The position numbers were made by a program, and so were the translations under genes. Below are positions 10,778-21,092 of a DNA stretch of 64,000 nucleotides, piece by piece. The DNA is from Bullera alba (Eukaryota; Basidiomycota; Tremellomycetes; Tremellales; Bulleraceae). The notes under the pieces are model-generated. The model searched no databases and had not been told where the DNA came from. It saw only the letters and a list, made by a program, of their open reading frames with translations. Each line of letters begins with the position of its first letter. The stretch's first letter is position 1. The stretch is from contig BCIX01000003.1 of the NCBI GenBank assembly GCA_001600095.1, positions 2,220,512 to 2,284,511 on the forward strand. The letters run 5' to 3'.

Positions 10778-13623
10778 CGCGGAGTAGAACGAATGACCTT
10801 GGGATGTAGGTTGAAGCAGGTAGTGGCCGGCGAGTCTGTCTGCTGGAGACGTCGAGCCGCCGAGACGAGGGCGGCTGAGGAGGGCTGAGGTTGGGACAGG
10901 TTGGGACTGAAGCAGCTCGAGGGTTTGCGAGTCACTAGTCAGGGACCGTGCCTCGGGCAAGAGCATAAGTTTACCCAAACCTGGCCCTATCAGGCCCTAT
11001 CTATGCATGTTGTATCACGGAGATGGGAGAGGATCTGAGGGGATGCGAGGTTGCATCAGCAGCTATCAGCAGGCCCTAACAGGCCAAATGGCCACATAGG
11101 GCCACATGCACACCCTGACCACAGACTTTAGACTTGACAAGGCATCTCAAGGCATCAGAAGGGATCGTTGTGGTCGCTGGTTATAGTTCAGCGGGTGAGT
11201 AGCGAGCAGGAGCACGTTGAGCCCTGTTGAGCCACGTTTTGTCTCAGCACAGCTCAGCACTGGCGGTGGTGACTCGTGAGGACGAACCTAGAGCCTAGAG
11301 CTTGTGCGATATGAGAGGATGGGAGGTGGATCGGGCGCACTGTGCGGCAGCGCGGCCCGGCTGGGTTGGCTGGGTCCAGAAGTCAGGAGAGTAAGAGGCG
11401 TCGAACATGGCGTCAGTCTTCTAGACCGGTGGAGGGGGGACTAGGGGGGATGGGAGGGGATGAGTAACGCTGAGGTGTGGTTACGGCAGCAGATGTTCTA
11501 CACTTCCGAGCAGCCGAGCGAGCTAGGGCGAGAGGAGAGACTAGGACAGGCGAGAACAGGCTGGGATCGACATACGTCAGGGAAGAGCGCAGGCTCTCGG
11601 CTGCTCTCGGTCACGGCTGGTCACGGTGACTGACTCGCCCAAGGGGGAAGAGGAGGAAGCAGGCAGGGAGGCAAGAGCTTACGACATTCGGCACGGTGTA
11701 AGAGGGAAATAGCCGCAATGGGGAACAAGCGCACTGCTCGTAGTTTTGGCTTCTGAGCGTGGTAGTGAGCGAGCGAGCAGGAGTGATGCTCGAATGGGAT
11801 GCGATGGGGGTGGTGATAGCATGTATAGTGCACAGTCATAAACTCCAGACAGTGGTCTATACTCTTGGGCTCAGACTTTCGGCAACAAAGGCGCGAGAAG
11901 CAGGAGCAGAAACAGAAGCCTCAAGAGCAGGCTATAGACGAAACACGGCAGATCCGTTACCATCCCCATCCCGCTCGTCGATCCACATCGACTCATCGAG
12001 CTTGGACTCCAACTACAGTGCAACCTCGTCCTTGTATCTCAACAGCCGGCGGTTGGATCTGCATAAAGAGTGTCACGTCAAAGCGGCAGCTGCACCTCGG
12101 CCCAGCACCTCCCAGCACCCCGCTCGAACCCGCCCAACCTTGGTACTCAATATCGCCAGTTGGAATCGCGATACACGCTCCGTTAGCGCGTATCCCCGCT
12201 CCAGCAGACCACGCCCAGCAACGGCCAGTACAGGGGTGGAATCGCGGGCCTTGTCGCGTAGCCGGAGGAAGAGAGGAGGACTACGGGATAATCGGCAGAA
12301 GGACTGGACTCCACCGCGTAACTACTCGCAGAGGTCTTCACGTCTCAGTACTGGTACTGGTATCCGGGCCGACCAACGTGCTGGGTGTTGACCACGCTTG
12401 GTCTAGGACTCCACCGAGGACTTTACTTTACCGTGCCTCACCATACCGCTGTGAATACCACCTCGACATCCACATCGACATCTCACCAGATCTCACCCCC
12501 TCCCGCATCTCGAGACCGAGGTCTCAGCTTGCCGCGACCGCAGTAGCTTGGGATATCCCGTCGCCTGTTCCGGGTATTCACCAGAGGTGAGTCACTGCCC
12601 CTGTATCGAAGTGAGCCTTCATGGCCAGTGCCATCCCCATCCGTACACCGTCCACGCCACACACCCTCTGCCCCCTTTGAGCTTCCCGTCCTGTATCTGT
12701 GGCAAGCTGTGGCGACACTGCCGATCGAACACGCCCTCAAGCACGTCCCTTTCGTCACGTTCGTCCCTTCTTCCCATACCCAAGCGTTCTTATGACAGTG
12801 AGAGTGAAGAGCTCACTATCTTAACTCTAGTCGACGTCTCTCGACCAGGATCCGCACGCCCAGACGCAACATCACCCACATTGGAGGTCTGCAGTGTAGA
12901 AGGCGACTCGAAACGCTCCCAACTATCACTACTGTAACGCGGCAAACCCCCCAACCTTCTCGAAGCTCGAAGCCGAACACGCTGAACCCAGAGCCGAATA
13001 AGCCAAGCGAACGTCGCGTCAAAGGAAGTCGCATACACCACACGTCCTACACCCCACTCGAAACATCTCGGATCTTGCAACGGCTCTTGTCACCACCATC
13101 GCCACCGCAAGCCTTCTCTTTGGCGCACACTGCCTGTGGATCCTTTGATCATCTGGTGAAAGCTTGATACCCCACCGACGTCAGTATCTCCACCATAGCC
13201 TGCCCCAAACCCCCTCCCTACCCAATCCTGGCGACGTGTTTTCCCGAAGCCACTTGCCACCTCCGGGCAGTCAAGGGATCGCCAGACGCCACGTTTGAGG
13301 TGTATCTTCCACTTCGTGTTCTATCCGAGCTCGCCGGTGATAGCTCTCCAGCACGTTTAGATATCACACCCATCCGCAATCCCGTCTCAGATCTTTCCCT
13401 CTTCCCCCAACTACCAAAACCCTCAATCGCGAGGGCAAAATCGCTGACCAGCGTGGACCATAGGTTTCTTGTACGATCTTTGATCGAGTGAGACGGTAGA
13501 CGTGAGTTCATCGCCTCCGAAAACAACGGAGCTCGCATAAAAGTGATAGGAATCGAGCTGATCATCGCCTCTCGATCTCAATTCCCACTCAATCCCCTCC
13601 CCCGCCTAGCAGACTCTTGCAAG
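10778..13623. other. Long non-coding region upstream of the homeobox gene
   Basis: About 2.85 kb with no supported gene. Open frames at 11759-12391 and 11865-12590 overlap in different frames without conserved motifs, so I read them as chance ORFs. A good donor (CAGAGGTGAGT) near 12585 and pyrimidine-rich sequence up to 13620 suggest a long, possibly spliced, 5' leader of the homeobox mRNA. Confidence 0.45.
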
Positions 13624-16498
13624 ATGCAGCAGTCGTACGCCCAAATGGCCAATGGGTACCAGGACACCCGGCACTTTTCCCAAATACAACAAGGCGGCGC
13701 ATCACAAATGCAAATGATCCACCAACAGCCTCCTCCCCCAACATTCGACCACCTGACCTCTGGCGGCGGTCATCCCAACACGGATCCTACGTCGTATATG
13801 AATTCGCAAGCCCAACTGCTCGCGTCGAACCCACCCCTCTCCAACGGATCGTATCAAGCGCACTATGTCGGTCAACATTTGCCCCGGTCACAGGCTTTCA
13901 CGACGAATCCACCTCAAATCCCATCACTGCCTCCCAACGCCATTGCCGGGCCGTCGTACACGCCCACGCCCCAGCAGTTGCGGTATCAGCAAGACGTGCA
14001 GAATATGCCTCCGCCAAATACCCACCCATACTCTTTGGGACATATGCCGCCGCCGAATTACCACTTTGGCATGCCTCCGAATCAGATGCGCGCGGACGGC
14101 TGGGGCCCGGTAGGCCAGGAGTGGGACGACGAGGGCTTGGAGTATAGAGAGGGAAACGAGTTAATCTATGGCTCTCTCGAGGTCAGTTCAAATCCCATTA
14201 CAAATCCGATCGAAGATCAAGATGCTTTCAACAATCACTTCTCTCCCTCCACACAAGATTCCCAAAGCATACCCTCCCCCCTCAGCCCATCTGGGCTGTT
14301 CCCTCCTTGTAATTTCGTCTCTGTTCCCCCTCCGAGCCCGAGACAGCCTCAATCCGGCAAGTGTGGCAAGAAGAGCGCCCGTCGCCAGGCCTACCCCTCG
14401 CTTCCGACCCCCAGCGGGTATGATAGCGAGGAATACGAGTCTGCCCAACCTCCTCAACGTGACCAAGAGCAAACACCCTACGACTCGTATCATGACGCTT
14501 ACTATACCTCTGTAAAGGTCAAGCACCGGAGGCGGACGACGCCAGAACAGCTCAAAGTGCTGGAACACTGGTTCAACGTCAATCCCAAGCCAGACAACAA
14601 CCTCCGCGAGTGGCTCGCCATGGAGCTCGGTATGACCAAGCGGAATATCCAGGTTTGGTTTCAGAACAGGTGGGTCGAGGATTGTTGCGCTTTGGTTGCT
14701 GACTTGATTAGACGTGCCAAGGTCAAGGGACTGGCGGCGAAAGAGAAGAATGCAGCGGCCAAAGCGGCTTCGGATGCCAATCAGGAAACTTCAACTACGC
14801 CAGAGAACCAAGTCGAGACTCCGCCAAACTCGGCACCACCAGCTCTAACACAATCACAACCCACGCCGTCGCCTGTAAAGCCGAGAACGCACGTGATCAG
14901 CGCCTCGGACCTCCCACAACGCCCCCCACCCCTACACATGGAGTCACAACCCGCTCTCCCGACCCAGCCTCAACTCGGCCTCCTGCCCCCCGTCAACGGA
15001 GTCAACATGGGCAGAAGAGTATCCCTGGCTAATGGCGAAGCGGCAAAGATTGAAATGTTCATTGCCAAACAGCGAATGGCGGCGAAGAAGGCCACGGAAG
15101 GAGCTGGATTCGTCTCACCGATCAGATCACCCGTCGTTCCTCTGCACCAAGCGGCCATGGCGAGGAGGAGCAGTATACCCTATCCCTCGCCTATACCCGA
15201 AGGCGCAGTGGCATTCAGCAATCCCGGCGGAAGTCCCAAGATCTCGCCCAATGTTCGACAGATGCCCTCGTCCCTCCACCTCGCGGCGATCAGGAACAAT
15301 ACCCGGCGATCAAGTGTCCCCGGCTTGCCTCAGGTCCACCTGCTCTCCTCTGGACCATTCACCCCGCCGAGGATGGTCTCGTCCAGTGGTCAAGATGCGA
15401 ATGGGCTGAGGATGACACGAGAGTTGAGCCCGATCAAGGATCAAGACCCGGAGAGCGCTCTCGGCCTCGGCGACGTCTCCCCCCAGGATGGAATAATGTT
15501 CAACTCGAACGACCTGAGCACGACCTATCTCACACCCCCGACCTCGAGCTATTTGCCCAATGCGACCTCGAACACGTTCTTCTCGACCGACGGATCCATG
15601 AACGGGGGATACTCGTCCTACTCTATCGACTCGGCGACGTCGTCCCTTCCCCCCTTCACGCCCAATGCGCCGTTGCCCAACCCTGGCTTTTCGTTTGGTT
15701 CCACGCCCGACTCTGCCCAGCAACCCCAATCGCAGGGCGCGGACGACCAGGCGGCAATGTTCTTTGCGCAGATGCAGTCGAGGGGCAGGATGGGCAGTAT
15801 TGCCAGTATCAACACGTACACCACGGACGGGGGCACGACCGAGGCTGGAAGCGAGTGGGGAAGCGATTGGAACGTCATGGGTCCAGAGGGATTCGATCCG
15901 GATCTCCGAAGGGCTTCAGCGTGAGCACGACTCTTGCCTTGTCTCAGGACGGTTGCTGATCTTGTCTAGGCCGGCTGATCTACTGCACAATCTTGGTATT
16001 CTGGGAATCAACACCAATCTCCCACAACAGCCAATGCGACCTTCACCCCTCAACGCCACGTACGCCCCCGACTTTACATACTCGACCGCCGCCGCCGATG
16101 CCAATTCGTCCCAAGCCTCGCCCATGTCCCTCACGAGCGGACAGCCCTCGCCCTCTGACCAAGAGCGACAGCAGCACGGCAAGGGCGTCCAACTGTCCCT
16201 CTCGATGTCGGCCCTCCATCCGAACTTCCCGAATGGATCGTATCCGAATTCCAATACGACTTCAGCCGCCGTCTCGCCCTACTCGGCACACTCGTCGGCG
16301 TCCATGGTCAATGGATACTCGCACACCAGCAGCAATGGCAGTGCGGTCAACGGGCAGAATGTTGGACATGGCGGGAGTAGGGACGATGGCGTGAAAGATT
16401 CAAATGGATCCAAGGAGAATGAGGGCAGTGGTGGAGATGGGAATGAGGATTACGACTTTTTCGCTCAGCTCAACGACGCCAACAACGTCTTGGCATGA
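13624..16498 (+). CDS. Homeodomain transcription factor
   Basis: Exons 13624-14669, 14712-15920 and 15970-16498 give 927 residues. The start MQQSYAQMANG is preferred over an upstream in-frame ATG at 13543 because it follows the pyrimidine-rich leader. The homeodomain spans about residues 300-358: a basic arm (KVKHRRRTTPEQ), helix 1 LKVLEHWF, helix 2 LREWLAMELGM and helix 3 NIQVWFQNRRAKVK. The first intron (42 nt) falls inside helix 3 between the two Arg of NRR. The rest is low complexity: Gln/Pro/Asn-rich before and Ser/Pro-rich after the domain, ending in an acidic DYDFFAQL segment. It is a typical homeodomain rather than a TALE type, so not obviously a mating-type protein. Its targets are unknown; the protein should be nuclear. 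Confidence 0.9.
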
Positions 16499-16799
16499 GC
16501 ACCTCGCTCCGATAAGATTTGTCGGTAATCGATACGCCTAGATCAGGCCGTGGAAGTGTGGATGGAGGAAAGAGGGATTCATCGGGCTTGTAGCGTAGTG
16601 TAGTCTTGGACTGTCTTGTTAGGATGACCTTCTTTCGTATTTGGTATCAATCGGGTCCGATCTCTCACTCAGTGTCCTTGTAGTCGTAATGCAGCTAGAT
16701 GTCAGGCAGCTTCTTGTCATCGAGGCGATACATTCGTGTCCTTCATTATACTTCACAACTAGTCGAGTACATGGCGTAGAGTCCATCACGGGCACTGGG
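16499..16799. other. Convergent 3' intergenic spacer
   Basis: About 300 bp between the 3' ends of the homeobox gene and the Atg5 gene. It should hold both polyadenylation regions. No other feature is seen. Confidence 0.6.
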
Positions 16800-18034
16800 C
16801 TAATCCGCTCTGATCTGGATTCCAACTCGCAACCACCCGTCCACGCCACACATGCAGGACGACAACCACGCGAGCTCCGACTCGGGCGGCACTTCGACCC
16901 CCTGGATGATCGGTATGGCCAGGGTATACGACGTCGAGGGGAAGAGGAGGGGGAGGTATTGCCTCAGCGCGCCTAGTATCGTCTGGGGACTGCCTACCCA
17001 CAACGTCAGCAGAGCACACTTCGTGTCTCGGGGGGCGTCGATATCGACCTCAGAGTGCGACTCACCATCAGGAAGCAAGGGCGGAATGACCTCTTGTACC
17101 ACTGGCGCCCCATCGGGCAGGTAGAACTTGATAGGCAGGGCCCTTGCGGTATAAGACGACTCTGGCTTGCTGGCCCCGACGCTGCCCGGGTCCGCGGACG
17201 GCGGTCGGGAGGGTATCGAAGATGAAGGGGTGTGTATTGGTAAAGGGAATAACCGGGTCGCCATCCGCATAAACAAGTCATAGTCGTCTAGCACAGTCTC
17301 AGCACAATCTTCCAGAGGCTCTTGCTCACCCGAGACTAGACCCTCCCATCCGCCGTCGAGATCCGCTTTCCGCAGGTTGGTCACCTTGTTCGTGTTCCGC
17401 CATCGGACGAAATCGGCCTCTTTCAGCTGGTTTATATACTGCGTCTTGCACGCGTCTATCGAGTTGGGCATGAGGAGCTTGTCGTTTGGCGGGGCGGACA
17501 GGTGGAGAATGAGCCTGAGCGCCGGGGGGGATATGGACGTGGAGAGCGCTTTGTGCGGTTTGACAATCATCGATTGGATGTGTACGAGGTCTATAGGCCA
17601 GTGCCTATAGAGTGTCAGCTTGGGAGTAACCAAAAGGATGACGAACCACCGGATGGGACCTTGGGGCAGGAACGAATCTGCCTCGTCGGCCGTTTCCTCT
17701 TCTAACCACCAGTCCTTCTCCTCCGTCTCGGCGAGCTGCTGGTCGTCCAGGGCCAGCTCTACGAGGTTCTCTCGGATCTCGGGGATGAGTAGCGCGAAAT
17801 AGGTATACCGCGGTGCGCGCATCTACCCCAAACCACAAGGTAAGCGTCGTTCTCTCCTCACTCGACAGGCCAGAAGTGGAGGGGATATGACGGCTGGTGG
17901 CTCACGTAGTACCTGTCGCAACTGGATCCAAAGCCCGGTTCCCCATCGCCAAGCCGAATGCTGATGGGCACGCTGGACTGCCATACCAGCCTGCGAAACA
18001 GGTTGGCCGAGGAACTGCTCGCGCCGGCGGACAT
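16800..18034 (-). CDS. ATG5: Autophagy protein Atg5
   Basis: Exons on the minus strand are 18034-17906, 17822-17647, 17604-17330, 17287-17066 and 16993-16800, giving 331 residues. Splicing restores three Atg5 blocks. The N-terminus is [15 protein letters not shown] followed by [20 protein letters not shown]. The middle has PIRWHWPIDL and [12 protein letters not shown], in which the Lys (about residue 163) matches the acceptor for Atg12 (Lys130 in human). The C-terminus is [16 protein letters not shown] followed by [11 protein letters not shown]. Atg5 is joined covalently to Atg12 and, with Atg16, promotes Atg8 lipidation on the phagophore. The last three introns (42, 42 and 72 nt) are all multiples of three and lack stops, so the unspliced frame stays open from 17822 to the end. 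An in-frame upstream ATG at 18070 would add 12 residues. Confidence 0.93.
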
Positions 18035-18907
18035 GTCAACAGAGAGTCCTAGCCTGCGGACTGTGATCACTCGTGGCGAGCAAAGGGTGAACTAGGACCG
18101 GTACTGTCGAAATGGGGGTAGACGTGGCTGGAAAGATGGATGAACAGACAACAGGGTCAAATGGAAGTTGGCAGAGTGAGTAGTGCAACCAAGAGTGCAA
18201 CGAACGGATGTTGACGGGACGTGCAACTTGGAGTCTTGGGTAACTTACAAACCCCCGCTTTGCATAACAGCCGTCCCACATGCGCCTAAAACACAGTTCC
18301 ACCTCCAGGCGCGCAAGAATGCCCGCCGGCAGACAATTAGGCCTGAGTGGGTGGCGACTAGTCTTCGACCCAGTTGGCTGGTCGGGCACGAGTCACGACA
18401 GAAGATGCAAGAGCATGGGATATCGAGAGCTCGACCTCTTGTGTATTGCTTTCTTTCATTCTCGTTCTTATAGCGTCTTTTCACGTCTTCATGACTTCGC
18501 CTGATCGCCCTCTGATGCTTCGCCTCATGTGAAGAGGATGAACCAACGATACGCGACACGGACGAGATGACCAGATGATGGTATCTCCCAAACCGATCGA
18601 GCCAATTCCAGCTGAGTGTAACTGATGTGACTCCGCTTTATCGCAATACCACCTAGCCAGAAGGCAGTCTATGGAATCATATGGAATCATATGGAATCAT
18701 ATGGGCACTATCCGGTGCTTGATCACTGATCAAGTTCGCATAGTCGTACGCCTGAGACTTATTCCACATCACCCTCACAGTCTCACTCCAGCTTCGTCTC
18801 GGACTTTTCGTCCTTTCGTCGACTGACAAAGCTAACAACCTTTGAATGATTCAAAAGCGTAGTCGAAAGCAGCTACTCATACAGACATACATATCCACCC
18901 CCGACCC
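18035..18907. other. Upstream region of the Atg5 gene and 3' flank of the MFS gene
   Basis: No coding sequence is supported. It holds the Atg5 promoter and the 3' end of the neighbouring MFS gene. A short perfect tandem repeat lies at 18671-18700. I see no TATAAG element near the Atg5 start. Confidence 0.5.
18671..18700. repeat. Three perfect 10-bp tandem units
   Basis: The unit ATGGAATCAT occurs three times without mismatch, followed by ATGGG. Confidence 0.9.
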
Positions 18908-20836
18908 TTACACATGTACCGATCCGTCGCTCTGTTTCTCCGTCTCATTGACCCCCTTCACCGGTCTATACCAAGCCAAGAACAAGACGATCCAAGCCAA
19001 ACCCCATCCTATCTCAAAGTAGAACGACGCTTGGACATTGGCATAGTTCTCCAAACCGCCTTCCTGCACCGTGAACAGCCCCGCCTGGATCGCTAGGGCT
19101 ACCACCGTGCTCGAGTGCATTGACGTTTGCAGTGCCGCTCCCACCACGCCCGCCTTTTCAGGTGGCACAGCCGCCATCACACCGACACTGCCGCTCGTCA
19201 GTCTCATGCGTACTAAAAACCAGAGTGGGGACTCACATTGTGGCTATGAGGACGACTTGCATGCCCGCAGAGCCGAATACCATCCCGGGGAAGATATACT
19301 TCCAGTAATCAACCTCAACCACGCCTGGCGCTTGGGTCCAGAGGACGGACGCGCCAATGGCCAGTAAGAGGGCTACAGGCAGCGATATCCTCAATCTCGA
19401 GGTAACACCGGGGAAAAGTCTACCCAAAAGTCAGTCCATATTCTCCTATCCCCGTTCGACTCACATGAGAACCACGCTGACGCTCGCCGCAGCTACACCC
19501 TCTGGCAGGGTTCTCACCGCGGCAACAATCATCGACTCGCCGTTGACCTGGTTGAAGAGCTCGATAAAGGGGATAAAGTTGGATCCCCACCAGCCGAGCG
19601 GGTATAGTGCGAATACGAGGAACATTGTGAAGTTGGGCACGCGCCACAAGCTCGGCGGGAGAATGGCGTGGTCGTCGTCTAACCGCCTTTCCCAGAGGAA
19701 GAAGCACGGGAAGAGGATGGCAAAGAGGATCACTGGGACGATGAAGTGTGGTGTTCCAAAGCCATACGACGCCCCCAGAGTCAGACCGAGGATCAACAAC
19801 AGGATTGCCGTCAACATCCTGCCTTGTCGTCAACACGACTCTAGTCGGATCTCGAAGTCTACTCACGTCGATACACCAATCGGATCTAAACGCTTCATAC
19901 GACCTTCGACTTTGATATGGACTTGTCGATCTGGAATAGCGATGAACGATGCCGCTGCGGCGGGGAGACTGTCAGACGAGGTCAATCACTCCAATCCTGT
20001 GAAGACGTCTGGACGATCTGTGGCACTTACGCTAGGAACGAGCAAATCCTGAAGAACCAGCGCCAATTCCTCATCTGACCCTCGTCGGTGATTAGCGCGA
20101 TGACACCGGCAATGATGGTACCAGTGACGTTGGCGATGGAACCCGTCGTGCCGTATAGGGTATAAGCTCTCGACCGCTCGTTCTCCGGGAATGTCGATGC
20201 GATCAAGCGATACGCCGAGGGAACGAGCGACGATCCCGCGACTCCGGCAAGTGCTCGAAACACGAAGAAGGAGTATTGATCCGTGAGGAAGGAGAGGATG
20301 ATGTTGAGAATCCCAAAGGCCAGTAGACCGTATTTGAACACTACGACAGCGGAGCTAGGCCATCTCGTCAGTCTTCTGCTCAGGTGTTGGAAGGTTGAGA
20401 TGTTGCTACTCACAATAGATCTGAGACTCTGCCCCAGAACAAGAGGAAAGAGGCAAAGGTAACGGTGTAAGAAGTGATAATCCAGCTTTGCTGCTCGAAA
20501 GGGATATCCAGATCTCTCGAGATGACGCCAGTGAAGACGAAGAACGCCGACGAGCTGACCACTGCAGTCCGGACTCCGGTCAGTGGCAAGCTTCATAGGT
20601 GGTACGCAGTATCATATCGTTCTGTATTGTGACTCACCATCGATAAAGTAGGACGTAATGAGCAGAGCGAGGATAGTCCACTTGTGCTTCGAGCTCAGAG
20701 GAGGCAAAACATGCAACTGATTGGGGTGCTCGACTTTGTGAGTGGCGGAATCCCGAAGTATTTCGGAGGATGTGTCGGATGTAGTAGTATCGTTCTGGGT
20801 TTCCACCCCCTTTTCTGCTAGAACTACGCTGGCCAT
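18908..20836 (-). CDS. MFS transporter, drug:H+ antiporter (DHA2)-like
   Basis: This is a multi-intron gene on the minus strand, starting MASVVLAEKG. The first exon is 20836-20638 and continues in phase to VVSSSAFFVFTGVI then SRDLDIPFEQQSWIITSYTV, typical of the 14-helix DHA2 branch. Later segments include FFVFRALAGVAGSSLVPSAY, FPENERSRAYTLYG, an RNWRWFF motif and a C-terminal KAGVVGAALQTSMHSSTVVA helix. Members export drugs or small metabolites across the plasma membrane. The substrate is unknown. It is head-to-head with the Zn2Cys6 regulator at 21093, about 256 bp away, which suggests co-regulation. A TATAAGA element sits about 75 bp upstream of the ATG. Confidence 0.85.
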
Positions 20837-21092
20837 GGTGTACACTCTCAGTCGAGGTCGATAGGTGCTCCTGCGCGCAGACAGACTCTGCTCATATACC
20901 CCTCCACCCCTCTTATACCTTGGAGAGGATGGTGGAGGGCGAGGACGTTCAGAAATGTAAATTCCCGATCCTCCTCCACTTCTCCCTCGGCCAAGCTAAA
21001 ATCACCGGCGACCGCCAATTGGATTCTCCTCTTTCATCTCCTCACACCCCGACCACTACAAGGTCTGAGATTGTCGGTATATCGGTGTTTAG
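20837..21092. promoter_or_regulatory. Compact bidirectional promoter between MFS transporter and Zn2Cys6 regulator
   Basis: 256 bp separate the two divergent start codons. The MFS side has a TATA-like element at 20911-20917. The arrangement suggests regulator and transporter share control. Confidence 0.55.
20911..20917 (-). promoter_or_regulatory. TATA-like element of the DHA2-like MFS gene
   Basis: TATAAGA on the minus strand, about 75 bp before the ATG at 20836. Confidence 0.55.

Noticed and set aside
11175..11240. tRNA-like A-box (TAGTTCAGCGGGT)
   Set aside because: No B-box or acceptor-stem pairing follows at the right distance.
11759..12590. Two overlapping open frames of 210 and 241 codons
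   Set aside because: They overlap in different frames with Arg/Ser-rich, motif-free translations typical of GC-rich non-coding DNA; read as leader or intergenic.
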